From: Clostridiales bacterium
Lineage (GTDB): Bacteria; Bacillota; Clostridia; Peptostreptococcales; Acidaminobacteraceae
Assembly (NCBI GenBank): GCA_016342415.1
Contig: JAEIOD010000023.1
Location: 1-64,000, forward strand
Direction of reading: 5' to 3'
Length of the DNA stretch: 64,000 bases
Of this stretch, positions 16,878-26,462 are shown piece by piece (the first letter of the stretch is position 1; every line of letters begins with the position of its first letter). Below the pieces are notes generated by a model that saw only the letters and a program-made list of their open reading frames with translations, was not told where the DNA came from and did not search any database. Both the position numbers and the translations under genes were made by a program.

Positions 16878-19800
16878 AGAAAATACTTTCATGGCTACTT
16901 GTTTTTGCAGTGATACTCACCTATATGCCTTTTTATTCAATTGAAACTTTTGCAGATACGACACAATACGACCATACGGATTATAGTGAATTACAAGTTA
17001 AGAAATACATCAATGATGAATTAAGTAACAGTATTTCTTCGAGTCAAACAATCAAGGGATTTGAGCTGCTCTTAAATGTGGAACTGCATAAAGAAAAATC
17101 TATTTTAGTTTATGGGACGTATGAGGATGTACTTAAACTGGAAGGAAAAAACGATTTTAAAATTGTAGATAAGGGTTATTATTCAAACGGTTCTTATCGT
17201 GGTGAGTATCGAAGCCATGGTTATACAGGAACTGGTGGTTTGTACTATTCGAATGATTTTCCAAGAGATTCAGATTCTGGACGGACTGTCTCTGAAAAAG
17301 AATGGATTTATAAGTTTTGGACTCTTATAGATGAAACACCAAGCAAGTTAACAAAAGATGCTACAAATGATAAATCTCCTTTATATGATGAAGTAAGAAT
17401 AAGAATAGACGATATGGTCAATGATGTTCTAAAGAACTCAACCAATGATTCAGCACCTAAAGACCATGAGAATCAAGGGTATGCTGTTGCAGATCATATG
17501 AACGTCAATACACTTAATAGTACACTGTTTAACGGCGAAGGCAAGATGATGCAAGAAAATGCAGGTCGTTTATGGTATCAAATGTTCTCAACTGAAAAAG
17601 CCAATGGAAAAGAATTTAAAGGCCAGGACATTACAGTTGAGATTTTAGAAAAAGGTAGTTATCAAGTCAATCAAAGTGGTCAATCCGTTATTAAAGTCAA
17701 GGTAGTTGGATCGTATCAAGATGCTGGCATTTTGACCGATGCAGACAAAGTTATTTATTATCATGAGGATGAGATAAAAGGCATTAACTTATCGCTTTCC
17801 ATTGGCTCTAAAACGCTTAATTACGCTTCAAGACCCAATACTTCAGTTGATGGTCATAGTGCTTTGGAACATACTTTTGAAATGACTGTTGATGAAGGTG
17901 ATATAACAGAAGGTATTATCACTGCCAAGGGTATGTCTTATACAGAGTTTTATACACCAGGTGGAACAGCAATCAATACTGAAGTAACTGCTGTGGATGG
18001 TGATAGTATCGGTGGGGGTTTAAAATCTTTGTTTGATGTAAAAGATATTCAACTTATGCCTGATCCGTCAGACCCCTCAAAGACATTGCCGTTTACGGAA
18101 TCTATGATTGAGTATACTGATTACTCCATTGGTGAAATTGATAAGTATGAGATTACAGTTGCTAATCTTTCATCCAATAGAAAAGAAACTTTTACTTATG
18201 CAGGTAATCCAAGTGCGTTTACACACGATTTGTATGAGTGGCTTATAGTAGATGATGAGTATTCTGCTTATGAAGTGCTTCAAGTTGTATCAAATGCACA
18301 TGCAGAAGATGATTATATCGATCATTTTTCATTTAGAAGAGAAGTAAAAAAAGCCATTGAATTGGAGTTAGATATACCTCATCATGTCATAGACATTGAT
18401 GAAATAGAAGCAAGGGATAATACCAATTATGGTGGTTTGAATGTTAAGTCGAAGAGTCTCAAGATTGATGGTAAAGATGTAGAGTGGGATAGGTTCTTTA
18501 GTGGGAACTATTTTTTTGGACCTACAAATAGTAATTATTTAGCAATTATAGAAATAAAAGTAGTTTCCGAAGACGGAATAGAAAGCATTTATAAAGATGC
18601 TTTTAATGTACATTCATCACTTCCGAGAACAAAACTGATTGCAGAAGGTTCAATGAAAGAAAATAGAAAAGTGAGTCTATACAATCGTTCTTTGGATGTA
18701 GAAGATCCGTTTGTAACTGGAAAATATCCAAATGTGTATTCGATTTCGTATAGCGCTGTTGATGGTTCCATGGAAAATTGGAAAATGAAACCTGTAAATG
18801 ATAATCACGTTGATATGTTATTCAAAGAATCCGGGTTTTATAAAGCAACAATTACAGCAACCAATGGTAGCGGACGGACCTCTTCAACAGATTATCATAT
18901 AGGCATTGTGCCTGACTTTGAACCCAATGTATATTTTAACATTTGGAATAATGTTTTAACAAGAAATGAAACTTTAGACATTACCTACTCAGCAGATAGT
19001 TTAGATGGAGACAGCATTACTTCCAATAATTTTAAAATTTACTTTGATGAAGATGAAGATGGCGAAGCTGAAAAACTAGTATTTGAAACAACGGATAAAA
19101 CACTGCCATTTACACCAACTCAATTGGGTTTTTACAAGATAGTAAATAGCCTTGAAGAATCCTTTGGAGAAGAAACCATCGAGGCGTTTATTACTGATGC
19201 TGATACAAAAAAGAAAATGGTTGAAAGAGTCTTCTATGTCGATAATCTAAGACCTCTGGTTGAGATTGATCTGGATATTCCTGAAAACTTTCAAAAGGTA
19301 GATATGTACATCATGTCTGATGAAAATTTAAATGATCTTGATATCAAAAAACTACGTGAAGGGCGTATTGATTATAACAATGACTTAAGATTGTATGGAC
19401 TGGATGTCAAAGCTGAATACAGAGACTTAAAGACATATATTCAATCTCAGGCCATAGACACATCTTATTATTATGGTGGTTCTTATCCACCAAGTGCAAG
19501 AGCTTACAGCTCCTCAGGATTTACAGGAACGCTTGCAAGATACAACGTAACTAATAACTCTTATGAAGACTACTATACGACATCTGAATCATACGAGTCA
19601 TGTTCGACCACAAATGTTTTTAACGGATATGTTAACTGTGATAGTGGTTGTATGAGCAGTTGTCGTTTTGCAATGGGTAACAACTGTGAAGGCGGCTGTT
19701 GTGATAAAGACTACACACAGAAAGAATCATGTACGACTAAAACAACTACTGTAAGACATTATTATACAGTCAATAGGTATACAGGCTATTATAGAGGTAC

Positions 19801-21766
19801 GGCAACAAAGGCTATAAAACAGCCCTACACCAATCCATTTAGAGAAACTTCAGATAAGTATGTCATCTATGTTTCAGATGCTTCTTTTAACTTAAATGAC
19901 TTTAATGAAATGAAACTCAAAGCTGACTTTGAAGTGATTCTTATAGGTAACGAAGCGCTTAGAGACAGCGTAGGTGATGAAATACTATTTATAGAAAATG
20001 ATGGTTCGGATATGGATGAGTTAATTAAAAAAGCTATAGATGTCATTGGAGCAAGATATCCATTCAGTTCAAAATACCTTATACAAGTAAACGATTCTTT
20101 TACTTTGAATCAAATCATGTTTGATACAGAAGGTGATCCTTTAACCAACTATGGCTATCAATATGTTCAAGAAGAGGTATATGATAATTCTACAGGTATG
20201 GAAACATATGCAAGAGCTTCATATCTAGCCGATTCATCAGGTTTTTCCAGTTATCAGGCAACGGCTTTTAACAAAGTAGGTTTGTTTAAAATATTTGCAC
20301 TTTTAAAGGATTCAACAGGACAACTCAACTTTGATAAAGATTCGAATGTCTCTGACGTGTCGGTGTTGGTACATAGAAAACCAATGGCGGATTATGTGTT
20401 GGATTGGACATACGATACTAAGGATTCTATGTATGAAGTAACTTTCGTCGATAGAAGTTACGACTTAGACCATCAGTTTTCTGATGCTCAAAGAGGTATT
20501 AGAGATTTTAAAGCAATGTATAAATTACAAGGTGCTTCCTCTTGGATTTATGCGATTCCAAGTAGTTTGGCAAAAGGTACTTATGAATTCAGATATTCCG
20601 TCAAGGATATGGAAGGTGCGTGGAGTGATCCTAAAACAACCCTTTTTACTTTATCTGAGATACCGCCACCTCAATTGTTATCAGCGTCACTTAAGACAAC
20701 TGACGATGATTTTAGTCTTAATGCTATACCTGCTACGGAATTCTTAACATTATATGATGTTAAAACAAGGTTTCCCTATGATGTAGAACTGAGTTATGGG
20801 TGGTTTAAAAATGGTGTGATCGTTCAACCGTTTAAAGAAATTAATACACAATTTGATGATCTTAATGGCGATAGAATCTGGGATGCATATGACTTTGAAG
20901 TGCCAAAGACATTAAGTGACGGTCCTTATACCATCGAATTGAAAGTAGAGGATAAAAGTAATTCCAGCAATTACGTGAGTAAACTGTTTGATATAGAGGT
21001 CTTGACACCAATAGAATTGAACTCTTCAACGCCTGAGATGATATTACCTGGTGACAATAGGTTCAGCTGTACCACGAGTCGTTATGTTGATTCGGTGGAT
21101 ATGACTTTATATCATAATACTTCTTATGCAGAATCCGTCACAATGAATAGAGTGGATGAAAGCTCATGGGAGTATATCTATTCATCAAGTGATCTTGTTC
21201 CTGACGGATTTTATGATGTCTACTATGAAGCTTCTGTACATTCGACGCCCCATAAGACCGAAACTCAGACAGATCAGACTGAGAAGGTTTCTTTAAGAGC
21301 TGAATCCATCGTCATAACCGGTGCATGGCAGTATTGGGATGGTGGTTTGAATATTTTTGGAGAACAGTTAACGGATGAAGCTCATAGATTTTTGTCATTG
21401 GAAGAAATTGAAATTCGAGTTGAAACGATTGGAAAACCAGATCGCATAGAAATTGATATGAGTGATGCTTTAAAAGCAATGGCTTATAGAGACCATCAAA
21501 GCAATCTGTATTTATATGAAGAACTGGTTGGTTTTGAAGAGAGTTTTCCCTTAATGATGACAAGTTCAGATAAGGACAATTGGCATAGGCATTATATTTT
21601 ACCTTTGGCTCCAAGTACAAAAACTTTTGAAAACGAAGTGCTTTTAAGTCCTTATTATATAAAAATAACGTTGATAAAAGGTACGAGTTCAGTAGAATAC
21701 TATGTAAATGATATCCATATTACTGGCAATACCTTGGATCATTTATATTTACAACCCAACGAATAA
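16874..21766 (+). CDS. Giant exported protein, 1630 residues, function unknown
   Basis: Signal peptide at residues 1-28 (ending ETFAD). The body is beta-rich with Ig-like stretches, for example KGTYEFRYSVKDMEGAWSDPKTT near 1235, LSDGPYTIELKVEDKSN near 1352 and PDGFYDVYYEASVHS near 1445 (first parts shown). A segment at about 640-1070 reads like a distorted von Willebrand or receptor-like domain and carries a cysteine-rich insert at about 900-960 (CDSGCMSSC, NCEGGCCD). No SLH, LPXTG or dockerin motif is visible, so anchoring must be indirect. GGAG precedes the ATG. It follows the SLH/rhodanese unit with a four-base overlap, so it is probably co-expressed with an SLH partner. A terminator follows. 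Confidence 0.8.
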   Translation: MKKILSWLLVFAVILTYMPFYSIETFADTTQYDHTDYSELQVKKYINDELSNSISSSQTIKGFELLLNVELHKEKSILVYGTYEDVLKLEGKNDFKIVDKGYYSNGSYRGEYRSHGYTGTGGLYYSNDFPRDSDSGRTVSEKEWIYKFWTLIDETPSKLTKDATNDKSPLYDEVRIRIDDMVNDVLKNSTNDSAPKDHENQGYAVADHMNVNTLNSTLFNGEGKMMQENAGRLWYQMFSTEKANGKEFKGQDITVEILEKGSYQVNQSGQSVIKVKVVGSYQDAGILTDADKVIYYHEDEIKGINLSLSIGSKTLNYASRPNTSVDGHSALEHTFEMTVDEGDITEGIITAKGMSYTEFYTPGGTAINTEVTAVDGDSIGGGLKSLFDVKDIQLMPDPSDPSKTLPFTESMIEYTDYSIGEIDKYEITVANLSSNRKETFTYAGNPSAFTHDLYEWLIVDDEYSAYEVLQVVSNAHAEDDYIDHFSFRREVKKAIELELDIPHHVIDIDEIEARDNTNYGGLNVKSKSLKIDGKDVEWDRFFSGNYFFGPTNSNYLAIIEIKVVSEDGIESIYKDAFNVHSSLPRTKLIAEGSMKENRKVSLYNRSLDVEDPFVTGKYPNVYSISYSAVDGSMENWKMKPVNDNHVDMLFKESGFYKATITATNGSGRTSSTDYHIGIVPDFEPNVYFNIWNNVLTRNETLDITYSADSLDGDSITSNNFKIYFDEDEDGEAEKLVFETTDKTLPFTPTQLGFYKIVNSLEESFGEETIEAFITDADTKKKMVERVFYVDNLRPLVEIDLDIPENFQKVDMYIMSDENLNDLDIKKLREGRIDYNNDLRLYGLDVKAEYRDLKTYIQSQAIDTSYYYGGSYPPSARAYSSSGFTGTLARYNVTNNSYEDYYTTSESYESCSTTNVFNGYVNCDSGCMSSCRFAMGNNCEGGCCDKDYTQKESCTTKTTTVRHYYTVNRYTGYYRGTATKAIKQPYTNPFRETSDKYVIYVSDASFNLNDFNEMKLKADFEVILIGNEALRDSVGDEILFIENDGSDMDELIKKAIDVIGARYPFSSKYLIQVNDSFTLNQIMFDTEGDPLTNYGYQYVQEEVYDNSTGMETYARASYLADSSGFSSYQATAFNKVGLFKIFALLKDSTGQLNFDKDSNVSDVSVLVHRKPMADYVLDWTYDTKDSMYEVTFVDRSYDLDHQFSDAQRGIRDFKAMYKLQGASSWIYAIPSSLAKGTYEFRYSVKDMEGAWSDPKTTLFTLSEIPPPQLLSASLKTTDDDFSLNAIPATEFLTLYDVKTRFPYDVELSYGWFKNGVIVQPFKEINTQFDDLNGDRIWDAYDFEVPKTLSDGPYTIELKVEDKSNSSNYVSKLFDIEVLTPIELNSSTPEMILPGDNRFSCTTSRYVDSVDMTLYHNTSYAESVTMNRVDESSWEYIYSSSDLVPDGFYDVYYEASVHSTPHKTETQTDQTEKVSLRAESIVITGAWQYWDGGLNIFGEQLTDEAHRFLSLEEIEIRVETIGKPDRIEIDMSDALKAMAYRDHQSNLYLYEELVGFEESFPLMMTSSDKDNWHRHYILPLAPSTKTFENEVLLSPYYIKITLIKGTSSVEYYVNDIHITGNTLDHLYLQPNE

Positions 21767-21772
21767 AGGAAT

Positions 21773-21797
21773 GACCTTAGAGGTCTTTCTTTTATTT
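21773..21797 (+). terminator. Intrinsic terminator
   Basis: GACCT (21773-21777), TAG loop, AGGTC (21781-21785), then TTTCTTTTATTT, just after the giant exported gene. Confidence 0.75.
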
Positions 21798-21846
21798 GCA
21801 TTTATATTAATAGAGAATTTTGGTATTATATTAATAGGGGGTATTT

Positions 21847-24249
21847 ATGAATAACAATTTACTGGAGAATGAAAGGTTATTGAATCAATTCTTTGAGTCA
21901 CTTGAAGAGAGTAAACTATCTGAGAAAGTGATATCAAAACATATGAATCATATCGAATTTTTTTTGAATGATTACTTAGACATATCTGAGAATACACCAG
22001 CCAATATGGGCATTGACTTCATAGGAGAGTTTTTAGGATCGTGGTTTATAAAAAAAGCAATGTGGTCTACAGAAACAACAATTAAAGAAAATATTACATC
22101 TTTGAAGAAATTTTATAAGTTTATGTTAAATAACAGTGAAATCGAATCTGATGATTATCAGAAAATGTTATATGATATCAAAAAAGACAAGAGTAAGTGG
22201 ATCAAGGCATGTAATGTGTATAATGACTATGATGAAGGGTTTGGGTATGATGATGTTTCGGGGCTCTCTAGTGAAATTTTTGATGAGTTAATTTCTTTGT
22301 TATCAACGACAGAATTTGTATTAGATCCTGTTGTGAAGTTGACTTATAACAATGACTCTTATTATGTGATGATGAAAAATCAAATTGAAAATGTATTAGA
22401 TATTTCATTTTTCAAAGGTTCGAAAGGTTTAAATTGCTTTATGAAAGCAATATCAGGAATATATGTTTCTCCACATGAATTTGAAGCCGAATTCGAAGGA
22501 TATACATGTCATTATGCTGATTATGAAGAGTTTGTTATGTATTCAGAGTATGGTAATGAGATTGATATCTCAGTTGAATATGAGTTGATAAATCACTTGA
22601 TTGAGCTACTTACATTATTTATAAAAAAAGAACCTGATTTTGCAAAGCAATTAAACGGTGAAGATAAAATAATATCAATCAGTAATCATGACAACCAATT
22701 GAGTGTTAAAACAGAAAATATAAATGATATTTATTTAAAAGCTTCGAATCATGATAAGGATTCAAGTTTAAATGAATTAGAAATAAAGCGAATAAAAAAA
22801 ATGAGAAAAACAGATCAAGTATGGGAAATGGAACAATTCTTTTTACCTTCAATTGAGGAGTGGGATGAATTCGGTAGATTAATTACCATAATTGATCAAG
22901 AAGGTGGTCAATGTTTGAATTCATTACCTATAGAAAATGATGAAAACTTGAAAATGGTTGTCCTTTCAGCTTTTGAACAGTATGGTGTTCCACAAAAAAT
23001 ATTACTAAATCCATCTTGGGCTGAAGACTCGTTACAATTAATCATTAAAGAAAGTTGTATTGATTATGAAATAGCCGTACTAGAAGAAATGAAGGAATTT
23101 AAGCAAGTTTTTTTTGAAAGACTATTTGAGATGGCTGATAATGATGATTTTTTTGATGAGACTGAGCTCTTTTCTCCAAACGAGATGGCTATTGATTTGC
23201 TGATAGAGGATAAGCCCAGTTACGCTTTAAAGGCTTGTTTAAAAAAATACTCATTTAAACAATTAATTGATATCGGTAGCGTTTTTCATAAAACGCCACA
23301 TTCGACGTCAAAGGAGAACCTTATTAACGCAATATACTCTGGTATCATTAGTGTTGATCTCGAAATGATTATAGGGACATTTTCAATGGAAGAACAAGAC
23401 TTTTTGAATGAATTAGCACAAGTGAAAGTACTTGTAAGTGATGAGAGACTAGTAGATAAAGCAGAGAACGCATGTGAAAAAGCTTTGGTGGTTGAGTTTT
23501 TTCATGAGGGTCATTATAAGTATGTTATGCCATCGGAAACAAGAAAAAAATACAGTCAAATTAATCAGAATCAATTGAAGGAGTTTAGTAGCTTTTATTG
23601 GCTCGTAAAAAGATTTTTCGTTGCTTGTATCAACTTATATGGCATCATAGAAGTTGATAAAGCTGTCATGTTTTTAGCAGACTATTTCGAGGATGAAAAA
23701 GATGTTATTTTAAAAGATTACAGTTTGATTGCCGAATTACTGAGACTTGATAAAGACATTAATTTTGAAGGTGCGTATTTAGTACACGAAATTCTAGAAG
23801 ATGATAAAACCAAACAGGAAATATTGCTAAATGATAAGCCATACTTCAAACCACCTCTTAATGAGTTTCTGAATTATGATGAGGAATTTTTCTGTGAAAA
23901 TAATACTCATGAACTAAAAATGCAAACATTTTTGATTGATAAATTGGGTTGTGAGGCAGAAGAAGCGGAAGAAATATTTTTTGATATTCAGACTTGTATA
24001 CAAGATGGCAATATGGATGAATTATTTATGTTATTGGAGTATCATCATGTGGAAATGAATTCTCAAAAAGAGTTTGATAAATTTATGAAACTGTATACTC
24101 AGTTGTCTAATCATACCAGACTTTGGATAAACCATGGGTTTACTCCAAGTGAAATGAGTCAAATGCAAGTTGGACATGTTAAGATTGGTCGAAATCAACC
24201 TTGCCCATGTGGTAGTGGTAAGAAATATAAAAAGTGTTGTGGTAAATAA
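21847..24249 (+). CDS. Large cytoplasmic protein with C-terminal SEC-C zinc motif
   Basis: 800 acidic residues without signal peptide or membrane segments. The last 20 residues contain the SEC-C motif PCPCGSGKKYKKCC, a zinc-binding tail also found at the end of SecA and in many stand-alone proteins. The N-terminal 110 residues resemble the helical core-binding (SAM-like) fold of tyrosine recombinases (YLDISENTPANMG, TTIKENITSLKKFYKFML), but no recombinase catalytic domain follows. The middle is helical with no recognised catalytic motif. GGGGG lies ahead of the ATG. It is transcribed alone between two terminators. The function is not known; the zinc tail suggests an interaction with ribosome, SecB-like or other partners. 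Confidence 0.72.
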   Translation: MNNNLLENERLLNQFFESLEESKLSEKVISKHMNHIEFFLNDYLDISENTPANMGIDFIGEFLGSWFIKKAMWSTETTIKENITSLKKFYKFMLNNSEIESDDYQKMLYDIKKDKSKWIKACNVYNDYDEGFGYDDVSGLSSEIFDELISLLSTTEFVLDPVVKLTYNNDSYYVMMKNQIENVLDISFFKGSKGLNCFMKAISGIYVSPHEFEAEFEGYTCHYADYEEFVMYSEYGNEIDISVEYELINHLIELLTLFIKKEPDFAKQLNGEDKIISISNHDNQLSVKTENINDIYLKASNHDKDSSLNELEIKRIKKMRKTDQVWEMEQFFLPSIEEWDEFGRLITIIDQEGGQCLNSLPIENDENLKMVVLSAFEQYGVPQKILLNPSWAEDSLQLIIKESCIDYEIAVLEEMKEFKQVFFERLFEMADNDDFFDETELFSPNEMAIDLLIEDKPSYALKACLKKYSFKQLIDIGSVFHKTPHSTSKENLINAIYSGIISVDLEMIIGTFSMEEQDFLNELAQVKVLVSDERLVDKAENACEKALVVEFFHEGHYKYVMPSETRKKYSQINQNQLKEFSSFYWLVKRFFVACINLYGIIEVDKAVMFLADYFEDEKDVILKDYSLIAELLRLDKDINFEGAYLVHEILEDDKTKQEILLNDKPYFKPPLNEFLNYDEEFFCENNTHELKMQTFLIDKLGCEAEEAEEIFFDIQTCIQDGNMDELFMLLEYHHVEMNSQKEFDKFMKLYTQLSNHTRLWINHGFTPSEMSQMQVGHVKIGRNQPCPCGSGKKYKKCCGK

Positions 24250-24250
24250 T

Positions 24251-24286
24251 AAAAAGAGTGATTTCAGCTGAAATCACTCTTTTTTC
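24251..24286. terminator. Strong bidirectional terminator
   Basis: A perfect palindrome with 17-base arms (24251-24267 and 24268-24284), from AAAAAGAGTG to CACTCTTTTT, centred on CAGCTG. It has an A-run on one side and a T-run on the other, just after the SEC-C gene. Confidence 0.93.
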
Positions 24287-24384
24287 TGTAAAGGATCTAA
24301 TATTGCTGTAACTGATGAAACAATTGATATAAATTTATTGTAGGAGTTACAAATCAGAAAGTGTCAAAGGCATATTTCCTGTGT
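24287..24384 (+). repeat. Intergenic element, copy B
   Basis: Second copy of the element at 10533-10645. Its core at 24312-24348 shares 30 of 37 bases with copy A. GTAACT (24308-24313) can pair with AGTTAC (24345-24350). As in copy A it starts right after a terminator T-run. It lies between convergent genes, so it would be downstream of both. Confidence 0.5.
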
Positions 24385-25335
24385 TTAAAGTAAACTTTTC
24401 ATTAACTCCGTATCAATATTACTCCCAGAAAGAAATAGTGCAGTTTCTTTTCCAAAATCATACTCAGGATGATCCATAAGCGCTGCGATGACCGTACAAC
24501 TAGAAGGTTCTATGATAAGCTTCTCTTTAGAGATCATATGTATTACAGCTTTTTTGATGGTTTCTTCTTTTACGAGTAAAACATCATCGATTATATCTTG
24601 TGATTTTTCATAAGCCAGTTCACCAATACCACCAATCAATGCTTCACAGAGTGAGGGGGAAGATGGATATTCCTTATACAATGTTTTTTCTTCCATAGAT
24701 GCTTTCATAGCAGGGCAGGCTTCTGTTTGAATGCCGATAATCCTAATCTTTGGATTGATTGCCTTAGCAGCCGTGCCAATACCAGTGATCAATCCACCAC
24801 CACCAACAGGTACAAGAATGGTATCGATATTGGGATGTTTCATCATAATCTCCAATCCAGCAGTACCTTGACCAGCATAAATAAGAGGATCTTTATCATA
24901 AGCGTCTACATAAGTCATTTGATGATCATTTACATAGCTCATACCAATACGATGCGCTTCGTCGTAAGTGTCTCCTTCAATAATAAGTTTCGCTCCATAA
25001 TATTCAATTTTTTCTGTCTTTGAACGAGGTGTATTCTTAGGTACGAAGATTAATACATTTTCAATATTTAAAACTTGACACGCATAACTTACTGCAATGC
25101 CGTGATTGCCTGAAGAAACGGCCACAACCCCATTTTGCTTCTCAGCTTCAGTTAGGCGAAGCAGTTTGCTAAAAGCACCTCTAAGTTTAAAACTTTTGCT
25201 ATGTTGTAAACCGTCATTTTTAAAGTAAATATTTCTGTTGCTGGTACTTAGATAGATGGAATGATCCAGAGGTGTTTCATAAATATAGGGGTCAATCAGT
25301 TTTTTCGTTTCTATAATCAGTTTTAAATCTAACAC
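24385..25335 (-). CDS. Threonine dehydratase-like PLP enzyme (fold type II ammonia-lyase)
   Basis: 316 residues. The PLP lysine is Lys50 in SFKLRGAF, and the phosphate-binding glycine loop is PVGGGGL near residue 176. These identify the serine/threonine dehydratase and serine-racemase-like group. It lacks a C-terminal ACT regulatory domain, so it is a catabolic or non-standard enzyme rather than IlvA. The start is GTG, with AGGAGG four bases upstream, overlapping the aminotransferase gene by seven bases. Its partners are an aminotransferase and an ornithine cyclodeaminase-like dehydrogenase; EutB/EutC of hydroxyectoine breakdown are a comparable lyase-plus-OCD pair. The substrate is not certain. 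Confidence 0.85.
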   Translation of the reverse strand: MLDLKLIIETKKLIDPYIYETPLDHSIYLSTSNRNIYFKNDGLQHSKSFKLRGAFSKLLRLTEAEKQNGVVAVSSGNHGIAVSYACQVLNIENVLIFVPKNTPRSKTEKIEYYGAKLIIEGDTYDEAHRIGMSYVNDHQMTYVDAYDKDPLIYAGQGTAGLEIMMKHPNIDTILVPVGGGGLITGIGTAAKAINPKIRIIGIQTEACPAMKASMEEKTLYKEYPSSPSLCEALIGGIGELAYEKSQDIIDDVLLVKEETIKKAVIHMISKEKLIIEPSSCTVIAALMDHPEYDFGKETALFLSGSNIDTELMKSLL

Positions 25336-26453
25336 GAAACCTCCTTTAAGAATTCAGAAAGTTTATTCAGACCTACTTTTAAATCCAATGGACTAAAGGC
25401 ATATCCGATTCGTAAGAAACCTTCCATATCAAGTGCTTTGCCGGGTACCAACATCACACCTTTGGATTCAAGTAATTTTACGCAGAATTCTTCTGACGGC
25501 ATATCGATATTGTATTTTAGAAATGCTGTTGTGCCTGATTTTGGTTTAACATACGTTATCAGAGGTTCATTTTCTACCCATGCATCTAAGATCTTAATAT
25601 TGTCTCGTACTATTTTATGGTTTCTTTTTATAATCTTCTCTTTGTGTTCGAGTGCTACGCCTGCAAGGTAATCGTCGATTCTACCACAACTAATCGTTGT
25701 ATAATCTCGTCTTCTATTGACCAGTTCAATGAACTCTTCAGAGCCGGCTAACCATCCAATCCTAAGACCTGCTAAAGAAAAAGTCTTTGAGATACTGCCA
25801 GAGCTGATCCCTTTGTCATATAAGTCGACAATTGAAGTTGTAAAACCAGATCCTTCATGGTCTAGTCCCCTATAAACTTCATCACAGATAATATAAGCAT
25901 CTACTGTTTTAGCAATTTCAACAATTTTCTTTAAAAAAGCTTCATCCATTAAAGCACCGGTAGGATTGTTCGGATTGTTGATACAGATCAATTTGGTATT
26001 GTCGTTTACATATGACTTTAATTCGTCCAAGTCCAAAAGAAAGTCATTCTCTGGTTTCAGTTGAAGAATTTTGACGTCTGCACCATAAGCCTCTGGAATG
26101 GAATAGTGTTGTTGATAGGTTGGCAAGACCGAGATGACACGGTCACCGGGTTCTATCAATGCAAACATTGTAAGGGCATTGGCACCAATGGCACCATGCG
26201 TCACTGTTATTTGTTCTGGCTGAACGTGTTTGTAAAGTGATTGGATGCCTTCTATTAACTTTGGAGAGCCTTCAATATCACCATAACTCATTTGCATCTT
26301 TAAAATATGATGCATAATTTCATCTGTTCTGCCCGTCATTTCTAAAAGTTCTTCAACAGTCATAGAATCAACACAACTTTCTGCTAAATTATGCTTGCAG
26401 TTGTTTTCATATAAGTTCATCCATATTTCCACACCAAAATCTTTAATCTTCAT
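25329..26453 (-). CDS. PLP-dependent aminotransferase, class I/II
   Basis: 374 residues, fold type I. The PLP Schiff-base lysine is Lys223 in SGSISKTFSLAGLRIGW, with Asp191 in the DEVYRG motif and NNPNNPTGA at 159-167; the C-terminal arginine lies in FLRIGYA. The N-terminus (VEIWMNLYENNCKHNLAESCV) resembles a subgroup that includes capreomycidine-synthase-like enzymes, so a beta-elimination or cyclisation chemistry is possible besides ordinary transamination. GGGGGAG precedes the ATG. It is the middle gene of the PucR-linked operon, nine bases after the cyclodeaminase-like gene. Confidence 0.85.
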   Translation of the reverse strand: MKIKDFGVEIWMNLYENNCKHNLAESCVDSMTVEELLEMTGRTDEIMHHILKMQMSYGDIEGSPKLIEGIQSLYKHVQPEQITVTHGAIGANALTMFALIEPGDRVISVLPTYQQHYSIPEAYGADVKILQLKPENDFLLDLDELKSYVNDNTKLICINNPNNPTGALMDEAFLKKIVEIAKTVDAYIICDEVYRGLDHEGSGFTTSIVDLYDKGISSGSISKTFSLAGLRIGWLAGSEEFIELVNRRRDYTTISCGRIDDYLAGVALEHKEKIIKRNHKIVRDNIKILDAWVENEPLITYVKPKSGTTAFLKYNIDMPSEEFCVKLLESKGVMLVPGKALDMEGFLRIGYAFSPLDLKVGLNKLSEFLKEVSC

Positions 26454-26462
26454 GAGCTCCCC

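Noticed and set aside
20484..20747. 87-residue frame inside the giant exported gene
   Set aside because: Shadow frame of a well-supported long gene with signal peptide.
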